Assembly (NCBI GenBank): GCA_021234155.1
Contig: JAJEKV010000134.1
Location: 1,237,328-1,301,327 of the forward strand
DNA: 64,000 nt
DNA from: Isoetes taiwanensis
Lineage: Eukaryota > Streptophyta > Lycopodiopsida > Isoetales > Isoetaceae
Reading direction: 5' to 3'
Shown here: one piece after another, positions 49,307-59,941 of the stretch
Layout: each line of letters begins with the position of its first letter
Position numbering within the stretch: position 1 is the stretch's first letter
Position numbers and translations under genes: made by a program
The notes under the pieces: model-generated
What the model saw: only the letters and a program-made list of their open reading frames with translations
What the model was told of the DNA's origin: nothing
Database searches by the model: none

Positions 49307-49736
49307 CTCATTAATCATTAAGAGATGATGGAGGCCACCTTTGTTAAATTTCTTGGTATAGCATTATATTTCAAAACAACATTGGTAACTTATCATTCCC
49401 TATTTATCCAACATTTTCATTCATATTTGATATTGAAATACCAAATTAGTTTTTTATATTCGAGGTTTCTAAATTATTGAAAAGCATAATAATTCAACGA
49501 ACATTGGGCTTTATATTGGAGATGTCTAATTATTGAGGAGTATAAAATTCAACGAACTTCAACTCTTTCAAGTCAAATTGGAATGCTGATAATGAGAATT
49601 CTTTAACTAGCATTGTTGATTTGGTACCTTTGGCTTTGCAAGTAGCATAATCCTCCTAAATTTAATGTCCATATTGCATTGTGCAAAATGTACATAGTGG
49701 GTGGTCTATCTTAACAAGATGGTTGACCGAGGGTTG

Positions 49737-49870
49737 CCCTCTTTGTGAAGGAAGTTAAAGTTAGTTGTAATTCTTTGATACTTGCGGGTGTGAATAAATC
49801 CAACCCTCTTTGTGAAGGAAGTTAAAGTTAGTTGTAATTCTTTGATACTTGGTCGTGTGACTAAATCCGG
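49737..49870. repeat. Tandem duplication, 2 x about 67 bp
   Basis: CCCTCTTTGTGAAGGAAGTT and the following sequence through TTCTTTGATACTTG repeat with a 67-bp period. The unit ends differ slightly (GCGGGTGTGAATAAATCC versus GTCGTGTGACTAAATCC). Confidence 0.9.
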
Positions 49871-50639
49871 CCTAACTCTTAGTGTTTTGCATTCATTTGG
49901 GGGGTATAGTAAACTGCATTTAACCCTAAGAACTAAATTCTCTCTTTCAATTTCTGGGACCTAGACGCTAAATTCCCAAACTAGATCGATCATGCCAAAG
50001 TAATATATTATCTTAGAACATATCTCTCATTGTCCAATTGACAAATTTTACACTACAGTAATAATTAATAAATGAAATGACAACAATTTTGTTTTAGTTA
50101 AATTCACATAAGCAACATTAAGTGGAAGGTGCTTCGTAAAGGCTGCATTTGGAAATATATAGCCATTTTAAATGACTGCAAAAAAGATTGTTAGATAATT
50201 AACCCTAACAATGGACAAATGAAATTATTGCATTAGTGTCTTCTACATATAAGATCTATCATATGTACATGAAGGATCAGTTCGGCGAACTTACATGCTA
50301 AACATTATGGATTCCTTCCTTTAATTGACCATGACATTGCAACAATGGCCAAATTTATCTGCAACCAGGTTCATAAACATTGAGAATAGAAGAGGACGTA
50401 AACATCAAAAGTTTTGGAAGGACCTCTAATCCATACCAAGCTTTCTAGATCAAAACTTTCATTATTATAAATAAAAATGAGGATTGTTTGATTTAGGAAG
50501 AGATTGAAAGAGTCTCAAGAAGCAAAAGGCAGAAAGTGAGACAAAACGAAGCTAATGAGGCATTGGTGAAGTGTGGAGGTCAAGATGGATTAAATAAAAG
50601 TGGTGCAACAAAAAGGATAGTAGTGTTAAACACCATCAC
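49871..50639. other. Unassigned AT-rich stretch
   Basis: Nothing recognised. Confidence 0.4.
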
Positions 50640-51996
50640 TACATTCTTAAGCCAGGAGTAGTGTACTTAGTTCAACTGGGGCAGGAGCTTCACCTCTCTC
50701 CTCCTCTCAGCTTGTTGTTCCAGTTTCTGCCTCATTTGTTGCAGCCTCGACTAAAATCTCTGCATGTGCCCCCTAGATTAGTAGCTCCTGCTCAGAAGAA
50801 TGTGACAGAGGCTGAAGTCCCAACATATGTTAGGAGTCTCTCACATGAATGAGGTTCCTCCAGGACAAATAAAACATCCAATACGTGTTGGAGGTTCCTC
50901 AAGGCCGGATGAGTTCCCCCCTCTTCCTTCGAAGCAACCTGGGATTGTTTCCTCTTCAGCCATACCACATGTCTCCTCTACACCTTGGAGATCTTCTGAC
51001 ATAGTGGCACAGGTTGCGAGTGTCCATTTTTCTGAGTGGCTATGCAAAGGTGTGTTATCGCCAGCCACCTCACTTCGTGTCTCAGAGGCTGTTGCCACCA
51101 TAGTGGACAATAATAAGAAAGAAGTTGTATCTTATCTTCGGCAGTTGCAGGGTCAAACAGGACTTCATGGATATCCTGTTATCACCAGCTGAAATGTTTT
51201 ATGAGGTTCAGGAGTGCAGGTCAAGATTTGAAAGCTTTGGGGCCCCTATGGTGCAGATTAGCCATGAGATTTACTGGCGTCATGTGGAGCAGTTGGTTGC
51301 ACGTTATGTTGTTTGTTACTTCAGTGACCCCTTCATGGATCCGAAGCATGTGGAATCTTGGTTATCTTGGCATCTACACCAATTAGGGCTTCCTGCATAT
51401 CAATCTATCAAACTTGTGGCGAAAGATCGACGTTGTTTTCTTCTAATGTTTAAGTCTCCCGAGCTAGTGGCTCAACTCGTAGATGCTGGATAGATGTTTG
51501 GATATACTCAAAGCTTATATTACAAGGAAGGCGAGCCACCTATTGAAGTCCCAGTCATCCCAACTGAACCTTTGGTTACTGTAGAAGATGTACAATAGGG
51601 TATCTATAAGCTAGCAAATGGCAAAGCAGAAGATATCATTGTTCATAAGGTCGAGATGCTTAAATTGGCCAAGGATTCAATAGTTGTGAAAGTTGCTGAT
51701 CTATTAACTCCATTATGCATATAGGTTCCTCCTGAATTACAGCTCAGTAGAATCGTGCTTATTCATAAAAGCGGTTATAAGAACCTTGTTAACAATTATC
51801 GCACGATAATGATAAGCAGCTCGATGGCAAAGCTTTTTGGCTCAGTGCTTGAAATGAAATTATCGAGATGGGTCCGCTTAATGGAAGGAGAATGGCACAA
51901 GCAGGGAAATACATTGGCATCTTAATGGTATTGTTGTATATAAGGTTAAGAAGGCTTACATGTATCTCACCCGTTGCTTTACTATTTCTATTCATA
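50640..51996 (+). pseudogene. Non-LTR retrotransposon fragment
   Basis: Plus-strand frames separated by stops give IYKLANGKAEDI, VPPELQLSRIVLIHKSGYKN and VNNYRTIMISSSMAKLFGSVLEMKLSRW, the N-terminal part of a LINE reverse transcriptase (the NNYR.I block and following helix). Upstream, 51125-51493 is a 122-codon frame (SDPFMDPKHVESWLSWHLHQLGLPAY and more) resembling the fold seen in plant LINE ORF1 proteins, though that match is weak. The catalytic RT motifs are absent: the fragment stops near the Helitron-type end at 51997. It is a different LINE type from the one at 58-64 kb. Confidence 0.55.
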
Positions 51997-52024
51997 CTAG
52001 AAAATTGCCCATCTTCGATGGGCA
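51997..52024 (-). mobile_element. Helitron-type 3' end (different family)
   Basis: The minus strand reads TGCCCATC, GAA, GATGGGCA (52024-52006), a perfect 8-bp stem with a 3-base loop, then five bases, CTAG (52000-51997) and T. The spacing from hairpin to CTAG is shorter than usual. The element would extend to higher coordinates through the AT-rich stretch. No 5' end was found. Confidence 0.45.
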
Positions 52025-53233
52025 GTTCATGTGCTTGTAGATCAATAGTGGGGTAAAAGATGTGTTGTATGTCTGTAATGTTTATAAATATTGTAATGAC
52101 AACATCAAACTATTGAGCATAAATATTTTATGCAATTTTCTCAGAATTGATGATAAGCATTTTCGAGATTTAGCATTTTCTTGATAATCTTCTTCTTCGT
52201 TTGTTATTGTATGTGATTGTATCACTTTAATATTGTATGTGATTATATTTGAAAACGAATTCTATATATTGTATTGTTATGAGATTGTATACAAATAAAT
52301 GTATTTGGTAGACAATGATCATTTCTAGAATGTTGCATAATATACTATTTGTCTTGTTGTTAGAAAGTGGCTACTGAAAATTATATTGTCATGATGTTTA
52401 TGTTAAACCTCTCAGATGTGCATAGATTATGAGCATCTACAGGTCGGACCCGACCCTGTCTTTTTTAAGCTTTTCTCTAAGTCCCCATTTGTTTGTAGAA
52501 AGGTGACCTTACTGCAGGGAGAATGTAGTGCACTTTATTACGCAGAATCCCACTGGGTTGAAAGGCCATCAGAATGGCCAATCCAAATCATCGTTATTTA
52601 AATATACCAGCATCTAAATCTTCTTGTAAGCATAAAGTACATTTATGACATATTAACAAAACTTAGACTTATTCAGATTTGATAGATAGCACAAGGATGC
52701 CATTGTAAAAATATACATATTGTTTACTTCTATTCTGTTCTATTCTATTCTATTCTATTCTATTCTTCGTTGTTATAATATTTATAAATTTTAATTATAT
52801 AAGTTCATCTAAATTAAAAGTGTAATGGTTATCAAAGAATAAAATTGCTTTCCAAACTAATTTTCACTTGAATCTATTTAGAATTAGACATTTCAAGGAT
52901 ATAAAATTTTATTTTTTGGTGATTTAATAAAATTTAAAATTTGGCAATGATAATTTCTAAATGAAATTGATGGTGTGATAAGCGATTGACTTAAAACTAT
53001 TATGAGAATTTTCACAATTTACAAACTTTTACATTTTTAAAAATACTTTAAAGAAAGTTTAGCTTCAGTTTATTATTGATTAATTTTCAATATGTTTTAT
53101 TTCATCAAAAATAAGCTATTCAATAGTTATTATTAAAACATAAACATATTCAATTTCAATTTTAAATTATCTTCTTTAGATATTTAAAAATAATAATATT
53201 TTAATCATACAGAGTTTACCTTATATGACCAAC
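52025..53233. other. AT-rich stretch without genes
   Basis: No coding signal. Possibly the body of the Helitron-like element ending at 51997. Confidence 0.45.
52729..52767. repeat. (TATTC)n microsatellite
   Basis: About seven TATTC units with one variant (TGTTC) are read directly. Confidence 0.95.
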
Positions 53234-53639
53234 TGTGACGGGCCTGGCCAGTTAATCTTTACGGTAACTAGAGATCCCATCAATCTCGACCATTGGATCT
53301 ACTTAAGCTTAAAAACTTAAGAAATTAACTCATGCATCTACAACAATAACACTTAAAGTAGGAATTTAATCTTTATATCAATATTCCAAGGTCCCAAAAA
53401 CTATTCCTCCATAACCAATAATAATATTCTCACGCTATATCCATGAACTTAGCAATTATAGTTTCAACCCAGTTCTTGTAATAATCAACAAGTTTGTTTA
53501 TTTGCAATCCAATTCCTACTACCGCCTTCTCAAAACTTAGCTACACTCCAGAGCCTCTTGCACGTCTGCTTATACCATCAACAATGGGGTTAGTCATAGG
53601 GACTAAGTGGGGTCCGAGGTTCTAGGACATGCCTAAGCA
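53234..53639 (-). repeat. LTR-like repeat B, copy 3 (diverged)
   Basis: Starts TGTGACGGGCCTGGCC, follows with TCTTTACGGTAACT and GAGATCC, and near its right end carries CAATGGGGTTAGTC and GACTAAGTGGGG, in the order seen at 33386-33720. The preceding TATGACCAAC may be a ruined primer site. The join to the gag-like ORF at 53640 is not resolved: either copy 3 truncates that element or the two are parts of one rearranged element. Confidence 0.4.
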
Positions 53640-54017
53640 TCAGCAACATAATGCATCCATCCAAAAACAATAACTTAACCTTACCGTAGCCTCTGCTTCG
53701 TCGCCCTCCCACTTTCTCTTCTTTTCCTTCTTCTCTAAGTCCTTGAAGAGCTCCTTCTCGAGCTCCCTCCTCAACTCCTCTGCAGCTTCTTCATCTGCAA
53801 TTTCCTCTGCTCCCCCTTCAAGGTCTTGGGAGCGCTCCTCCTCCTGGTGCTCCTGGACTTGCTCATGGGCGTCTGTGTTGGGCTGAGCCTCCTTCTCCTC
53901 CTGTTCCCGCCTGGCTCGCTCCTGAGCCTGACGGGCCTTCTGTTGAGCGGCCAGCTCCTGGGCGCTCACATAACCAGGGGGGACTGTAGTGTGGGCGGTT
54001 TGTTTGGTGTGGGCCAT
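53640..54017 (-). CDS. Gag-position ORF with an H3-tail-like start
   Basis: 125 codons from an ATG at 54017, about 700 bases after the primer site of the LTR element, where gag is expected. The first residues, MAHTKQTAHTT, differ from the start of histone H3 (MARTKQTARKS) by His for Arg at residues 3 and 9 (initiator Met as 1) and then diverge. The rest is low complexity: Gln/Ala/Arg helix (ELAAQQKARQAQERARREQEEKE), an acidic Glu-rich middle and a Lys-rich end (EKKEKKRKW), probably coiled coil. No zinc knuckle or capsid motif is present. The frame ends soon after EAEATV, where the GTAAGG that follows could be a donor site or the element may be truncated. Homology to known Gag proteins is not established. 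Confidence 0.5.
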   Translation of the reverse strand: MAHTKQTAHTTVPPGYVSAQELAAQQKARQAQERARREQEEKEAQPNTDAHEQVQEHQEEERSQDLEGGAEEIADEEAAEELRRELEKELFKDLEKKEKKRKWEGDEAEATVRLSYCFWMDALCC

Positions 54018-54232
54018 GTTTTGGTTTGAAGCAATCTGAGCTCGGGCGCCTAAAAATCATTTTCGGGGGCGAGCTGTTTTCTGAAGGCGCTGAAGACAAA
54101 TGAGGAACCCTAATTTTCTATTTATAGGTAGGGGTAATTTAGGGTTTGGACCTGCAATTCCATATCAGGCCAATCTAGAAGGTATTAGTGTAGATATGAG
54201 GCGTACATTAGGTTTATTTAGCCAAAAAGTAT

Positions 54233-54310
54233 CCACCACTCACACAGTGCGCGGGGAGCACTTTTGAGCATGGTCAAAAGTGGTCTGGGCGCACTCTGTG
54301 AGGGGCCACC
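54233..54310 (-). other. Leader hairpin module, copy 1
   Basis: An outer inverted repeat (54239-54252 with 54289-54302, 13 of 14 pairs) encloses a perfect inner 9-bp stem (54259-54267 with 54274-54282) with loop GCATGG. It lies between primer site and gag start. Such leaders in other LTR elements hold packaging or dimerisation signals, so that role is possible here. Confidence 0.75.
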
Positions 54311-54446
54311 TCTTTTTGGGTCCAATTTTCAATTTACAAGGGTTTTCTTGGTGTTTTAACATGCAAAACTAGCTAGAATCTAAATATTAAGTTGAACTGC
54401 ACTGTTAGATTAGCTAAATTATGCATCTAACTAGGTCAACATGGGT

Positions 54447-54524
54447 CCACCACTCACACAGTGCGCGGGGAGCAATTCTGAGCATGGTCAAAATTGGTCT
54501 GGGCGCACTCTGTGAGGGGTCACC
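54447..54524 (-). other. Leader hairpin module, copy 2
   Basis: A second copy 214 bp away. Outer arms are 54453-54466 and 54503-54516, inner arms 54473-54481 and 54488-54496, loop again GCATGG. Both arms of the inner stem differ from copy 1 in a way that keeps pairing in the minus-strand RNA. Confidence 0.75.
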
Positions 54525-54723
54525 TATTTTTGGACAATTTTGGTTGGGGTTTTGCTAAAACTTACTACTGACTTAGCATTACCCTATTTTCTGCACTAGA
54601 AATTGGAAAAAATTTTCCCAATTTTCGAGGTTCATGCTTGGGTGGCTATTCCCAAGACTTGAAGTCTACTGTTAGTCCTATGGGAAAAATGGTCAGTGCT
54701 CGATCTTGGTCTACCAAGATCAT

Positions 54724-54735
54724 GCTCTGATACCA
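54724..54735 (-). other. tRNA-Met primer-binding site
   Basis: The minus strand reads TGGTATCAGAGC, the plant initiator tRNA-Met complement, one base inside the end of the LTR. Confidence 0.92.
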
Positions 54736-54736
54736 T

Positions 54737-56353
54737 TGTGACATCCCCTGCTTCCTCTATGGTGCACACACCGTATCGGAAGACGGAGCATTTCCCCTGT
54801 CAGCCAAACTGGCAGGGGCCATCCACCTGACTCCACTTCCAGTGGAATGAGCCAGCGAGGGAAGAGTGGATGTGTCATTCACCCGTCTTCCTTCGGGTCG
54901 ATCTATCTGCGGAAGCGTGAATAAACATGAGCACATGATACAATATAACAGTACAATCACCTCGAAGGGTGAACACATCATAACATCATCAATACATCAA
55001 CATCAACATGAACATGAACAATAACAGCAAAGGGAAAACCTATCCAGGGCTCAGACTCAAGGGGGTATGACTGACGGCTGGGATCTCCAGAAGTCATTGC
55101 AGATAGAATTCATGGCAATTGGATTTGGCTGGCATAAGAACATAGCTTAGGGTAGTCCACTCCATCCGCCCCTCCCGTGCACACTTTGCAGAGTAGGTTG
55201 AAAAGTATTGGGACCTGACCGTAGCCTGCCGGGTGCATAGCCAAAGGGGCTACATCTACTGGGTTGCATCTCCCCAGCCCCGATGAGGCAGGAAAGGAGT
55301 CACCTCCCCTCCAGAGGCATCCATGCCCATCACAGGCGGCTAGAGGGCCACTGCCCGTATTCGACTTGAACCCAATGGAGAGTGACGCATCACTCCACGA
55401 GTGTCGAGCTCATGCCTTGCCCACACTCAGTGACAAGCCATTAAGCCTAGCCCACAACAACCCCCGGTAGGCTTTACACACCAAAGGGGTCATACCGTGA
55501 TGAGACAAGTTCTGCCTTGTCAACCGGTCTAGTCCCGCCACCCACAACCAGGCGGGCTCCTGTGCACGGGCCGCATGTAATTGGGAACAAGTAGGCTATC
55601 TAGGATCATCTACTACACAGCTTTAGGCCTCTACCCCCCTTCCCAATACATGGAAGTCACATAGTGAAATACATACAACATCACAGAACTGAAATAGAGA
55701 ATAACATCAAATCTATCTACCTAAACATCTAGAGTTAGGTTCCTTTGTTAGGGCTTATGATCTCGGGATCTATCAGGCCTCTATGCTGATCTAATATACT
55801 AAACCAGCTTATTGCCTAGCCAAAAGGCGGCTTTGCACAACAGAATGACTAGATACCTGGTCCTTGACCTGCTCCAGATCCTCGGAATGCATCCATGCTC
55901 CTGATCCTGCTGAAGGCTGCTGCTACTTGATGATCCGTTGTGCAAAGACGGCTTTTCAGAGCCGAGCAATGCGAATTGGAGTCTGGGCTTGGCCGAAATG
56001 GCTCAAGAAAACCCTGAATTCGAGAGAGGAAAGGAGCTCTAGGAAAAATCCTAAAATGCAAAGAGAAGAAAGGTTTAGGGTTTTAGGGGAAAACCCTTTT
56101 ATAGAAACCCTTAGGGTTAGGTTAGACATTGGCCAAATGGGATTTAGCCATTTGGCAATGGGATCCATGGGGTTTAATAATTGTGTATATTTATTTAACA
56201 TGCACAACATTCAATGTTGCCCCCCAGGTGCAACCCTTGCCTCCTAGGTGCAACCCTATTACGTCTCGCAAGTACATGTCATCCGTGGCATGTACGTATG
56301 GCGTGGCAGTATAATATACGTATTTGGATCGTATATTATGCTGGAACGTCACA
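54737..56353 (-). repeat. 1.6-kb 5' LTR
   Basis: On the minus strand it starts TGTGACGTTCC and ends GGGATGTCACA, with 6-base terminal inverted repeats TGTGAC/GTCACA, directly before the primer site. A minus-strand TATA box, TCTATAAAAGGG (about 56096-56107), gives a likely promoter, about 250 bases into the LTR. The LTR also carries two adjacent GGGTTGCACCT repeats near its start. Confidence 0.85.
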
Positions 56354-56378
56354 TAAGCTGTCCCATTATTGTCTGCAG

Positions 56379-57091
56379 TGAAAAATCTACTAGTCTAAAA
56401 TCCATCAATGCGCCATCGCCTAGTGAGGACGAAGAAGAAGATGATAGTGCAAGCAATGAGGAGGACGAGGAGCCGATCGAAGATTATGAGGTTACTTTTT
56501 CTCATCTTCCTAAAAAGGATAGGTAGAGCTTATTTGTTTGTTTGAGTGCATTGTTGGACATTAAATTTTATTTTGCGTTATTGTTAATAATCTATTCGTG
56601 GAACATTAGGTGACTATGGTCCAAGTAGGGGAGATACCCTTAGATGAGAATGGGCAGACATGGAAGACAACCCTTGGCCATGCAGTGAAGGTTTATTGCA
56701 CAGAGATTGATAAAGATTGGAAGAAGGTGGATGAGAGCTCCAAAAAGAGATTAGTGAGACACATGGAACGTCAATTTGGTAAAGGGCTTTTTGCTTATGA
56801 CATATTGAAGACGCGGATCGCATATTTAATCATTGGAAGTAAGCTACTTATGTATTTCATACCATGTTCCTTATTATTGTTGTCATGTTATGTAGGGATT
56901 GGTTGCATAGAAGTGACAAGAAAATAGCCCCCAACCATGTTAAAGATCCTGTTTGGGAGAGGTTTCTGGCAAATAAAAAGATACCCCACCCCCATCAGAA
57001 AAAAGTAGCGGCAGCAAGAAAACCAGGTGGCGAAAGAATAGGACGACGGGGACATGCTGGAATTGCTACTGATTATGTACGTAGTAGATAG
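56379..57091 (+). pseudogene. Possible plant transposase-associated protein fragment
   Basis: Three plus-strand open blocks are separated by intron-like sequence: an acidic block (SEDEEEDDSASNEEDEEPIEDYE, from 56379), a block from 56610 (DENGQTWKTTLGHAVKVYC, DKDWKKVDESSKKRLVRHMERQFG), and a block to 57091 (VKDPVWERFLANKKIPHPHQKKV, then GHAGIATDY). The layout, W..V....K..L followed by a WE.F block and a final HxG-type block, resembles the plant En/Spm-type transposase-associated family (PF03004). AG and GT signals flank the blocks (AG at 56377, 56608, 56894; GT at 56839), but reading phase does not carry over the last intron, so it is probably broken. The LTR element lies just upstream. Confidence 0.35.
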
Positions 57092-58001
57092 CTTCTCTCA
57101 TGTATTTTCTTTCTTCAATCATTGAATTCTTCAATACTTGAATTCTGGTTTTAACATTGTTAGATTTAATATTAGGATCTTTCTGTTTGCCCATCCTGAA
57201 TCGCCTCATGACAAGATGCTTAAGTTGTCTTATCATTTGAACAAAGTTATATGAAACATATAAACTGGATTAATATAAACTGAATCTTGGAAGCTTATAG
57301 AATCAATTGATATTTCCTTGCTTAGGTGAAAAAATTTGCTTGCTTCTTGTTATCTGTTGGATTGGACTCATAAAATGGCCATTAATGCAGCAGTGATTTG
57401 CCTACACTGTAAAAAGGGACAGGAATGAGGACATGCTTATTAATAATGGAGTGATGTGAGTAAGAAAGCCAGTGTTAGATGGTGCTGGTGGGGGTGGTTT
57501 CTCATTGATACGTTTAAATGCAGTACAACAGAAATAATGGCATGTTTGGAGCATGATATCTGCCCAAAAAAAACTTTGTTCTGTAACCTTGACGTGCATT
57601 GGATTCTGCTAATATTTGGATGGGCTTGTGGTCTTAGAAGACTAATTTTCTATTGTTAATGCCAGAGCCTTGCCTTGGAATTGGAGATGGCCTTAAATTG
57701 AGAAGTTGAGATTGCCTTGAAAATGAATCCTCCATTTTTCCCAGACTAATCATATCTTCCTGGAAGCTTTGTTTTGCATTAATGATTTTCTTTTAAAACA
57801 TACTTTTCTAAATGCATTCTCCAGATATTTGTACATGCAATTTTACAATGGGATAAACATTAACTCATTCAATCAAAGACTAGATTTTTAGTTGATAAAT
57901 CAGCCCATCTTCGTGCTTTCTCAATTGGACTGCCTAACATTCTTGAATGGTCCATGCATGATGCAGCCCTTAATAGCAATGTTGTCGCATACCTCCCCTG
58001 A
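57092..58001. other. Unassigned AT-rich stretch
   Basis: No gene is recognised between the protein fragment and the LINE tail. Confidence 0.4.
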
Positions 58002-58551
58002 TTTTTTTTATTTTTTTTTTTTAAACGGCAGAGAAATTGTATTACTGTATAGGGAAATTACATGATCGTACAAAAAACCCTGAGTAGGGACTCCTACCCC
58101 TGGGAAAAGGTAGATAGCTGTTCGCCATCATAGGCCCTTCATGGAGGGCACTAAATAAAAGCACTAAACAGAGACCACTTTTAAACTTAGAGTTCAGAAA
58201 CAGAACAAAACAAAGAAGACTACTGTTCCATGGACTGTTCACAGTATATCCGGGACCCCATCCAGTGAGATGATTGCAAAGGCCTCATCTGTATAGATGA
58301 ACATCATGTCATCAAGCTCGTTAGGCCCATAGCCAGTGGAGTCCAGCAGGTGCATGATCCAGGAATCACGGGCATCTTCATGAATTTTCTTTTTGGCCAG
58401 AAAGTATGGTTTAATTTCCTGATTAAACCTCCAGATGTCTTCATCTGCCAGCAGCCTCTCGAAGGTGATGCAGCTAATAACTTCAGTCTTTACCCAAAAT
58501 AAGGCATCAATGACTTCTTGGTTGGATAGTTGGACTGGGGCAGGATCCACT

Positions 58552-59483
58552 TCACGTGCATGTCCCCCCGCATAATGTCGCTTCAGCAGAAATTCTGTCA
58601 AGAACAGTATCCAAATCATTAAATAGAATATTAAAAATTTGAAAGAAACCATTGAAGGTTCCCAAGAAATCCCATTTTCGATCATATTTTAGACCACTCT
58701 TTGCCCTATGGGCCATGGCTTTAAGTTCAGATAGGCTCGGGGTCAGTCCTTCAATAGCCACTGCATTTCTGTGTTTCCAGATAGCCCAACAGGCTAAAGT
58801 ATTGAGAGTACCCTTGAAGGATGATGTATTGTTGAGAAAATGCAGCAAGGAGGCATCATCAGTAGGTACTTGTTGTAACAAAGGTCTAATCCATTGCCAG
58901 AATGGAGCTAACCAGGGGCAGGTGAAGACATGGGGGCTCGTTTCAACCTGACCACAGCCTAAGGGACACATACCAGATATGTTGTTGTCAAATTGGGCCC
59001 TATAGCTGTTGGTTTTAAGGCTCTGGTTAAGTAGTAACCATCTAAAGAAGATGACCTTATTTGCACACTGAAGCTTCCAACCCTGTCTGACAATTTGTAC
59101 AGCTGTATCATGTTGACAATTCCAGGTTCTACTAACTTTGAGTTGACTTTTGTCGAGTAATAAACTGTAGATCAGAGATACCTTGTAACCATGACCATTA
59201 GAGATCCAATTGTGGAGACAGCTGTCATTACCCTTGGGATGCCTGGTGACTAAGGAGTAAATTTTTCTATTGGTCTCTGTATCAGGAAGCCGAGTAGTTA
59301 GCTCTCTCCATTCTCTCCATGTCCCATTATTCCTTAGGGAACCTATGGTGTGTAGACCAGCCAGGCACCATTCCTTATATTTGAGGGGGTGCTTGAGGGC
59401 CAAGCATCCTTCATCTTCACTTACCAAATCCTGGTGCCAAAAGAAACCATGATTGTCATTGACCGAGTCCAGCTCCCTAGCTC
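58552..59483 (-). pseudogene. LINE ORF2, C-terminal zinc-finger region
   Basis: Continues ORF2 after the TRIM: RARELDSVNDNHGFFWHQDLV, then WKLQCANKVIFFRWLLLNQSLKTNSYR and MCPLGCGQVETSPHVFTCPWLAPFW. The C..C....E..H....C pattern and the preceding FFRWL block are the zf-RVT domain found after RT in plant LINEs. Removing the TRIM and one 5-base duplicate joins this frame to the RT frame without a shift (SCF then RAREL). The frame stops at 58552. An overlapping frame of 148 codons (58239-58685) runs on in another frame to near the tail and may be a further C-terminal part displaced by an indel. Confidence 0.85.
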
Positions 59484-59488
59484 GGAAG

Positions 59489-59646
59489 TGTAACGGGCCC
59501 ATGGTAGACCGCTCGAGTATTCGATCCTTGAATGTGCCTGTGGGGCGTTCCCAAGACACCGACATAAATGGGTAGAAGCGACTACTCATAAACATCTAGA
59601 CGGTTTTGCCCAGTTGGCTAAGGGCATGTCGGTTAGGAACGTCACA
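59489..59646 (+). repeat. TRIM 5' LTR
   Basis: 158 bp, TGTAACGGGC to AACGTCACA. It matches the second LTR except four transitions. Confidence 0.95.
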
Positions 59647-59648
59647 GT

Positions 59649-59660
59649 TGGTATCAGAGC
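59649..59660 (+). other. TRIM primer-binding site
   Basis: TGGTATCAGAGC, two bases after the LTR, is complementary to the initiator tRNA-Met 3' end. The next bases include GAGTTCGAGTCTC, which resembles a tRNA B box. Confidence 0.93.
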
Positions 59661-59770
59661 AGGTCTCGAGTTCGAGTCTCCATGGGTGCCTATATGCATG
59701 GGTAATTTGCAAAGACATGGTATGACATAGACATGGTATAGCCTTGGATGCTCGAGGACGAGCATAGTTC

Positions 59771-59783
59771 TAGTGGGAGAGAC
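59771..59783 (+). other. TRIM polypurine tract
   Basis: TAGTGGGAGAGAC lies directly before the 3' LTR. Confidence 0.85.
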
Positions 59784-59941
59784 TGTAACGGGTCCATGGT
59801 AGACCGCTCGAGTATTCGATCCTTGAATGTGCCTGTGGGGCGTTCCCAAGACACCGGCATAAATGGGTAGAAGCGACTACTCATAAACGTCTAGACGGTT
59901 TTGCCCAGTTGGCTAAGGGCATGTCGGTTAGGAACGTTACA
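59784..59941 (+). repeat. TRIM 3' LTR
   Basis: 158 bp, TGTAACGGGT to AACGTTACA, the same length as the 5' LTR. Confidence 0.95.

Larger units (their letters stand above)
53640..56353 (-). mobile_element. LTR retrotransposon, 5' part only
   Basis: A 1.6-kb LTR, a tRNA-Met primer site, a structured leader and a gag-position ORF lie in order on the minus strand. No protease, RT, integrase or 3' LTR follows at lower coordinates, so the element is truncated or non-autonomous. The five bases outside the LTR are TAAGC (56354-56358); the matching copy was not found. Confidence 0.75.
59489..59941 (+). mobile_element. TRIM element, 453 bp, inserted in LINE ORF2
   Basis: Two direct LTRs of 158 bp flank a 137-bp interior with a primer site and a purine tract and no coding capacity. 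The flanks are GGAAG (59484-59488) and GGAAG (59942-59946), a perfect 5-bp target duplication. LTR ends are TGTAACG and CGTCACA or CGTTACA. The LTRs differ at four of 158 positions, all transitions. It depends on another element's enzymes for movement. The 5S rRNA domain of Cassandra-type TRIMs is not seen. Confidence 0.95.

Noticed and set aside
54724-54735. Fragment of a tRNA gene
   Set aside because: Position one base from an LTR end and the minus-strand reading show it is a primer-binding site.
59489-59941. Cassandra-type TRIM with a 5S rRNA domain
   Set aside because: The 158-bp LTRs show no 5S-like sequence.
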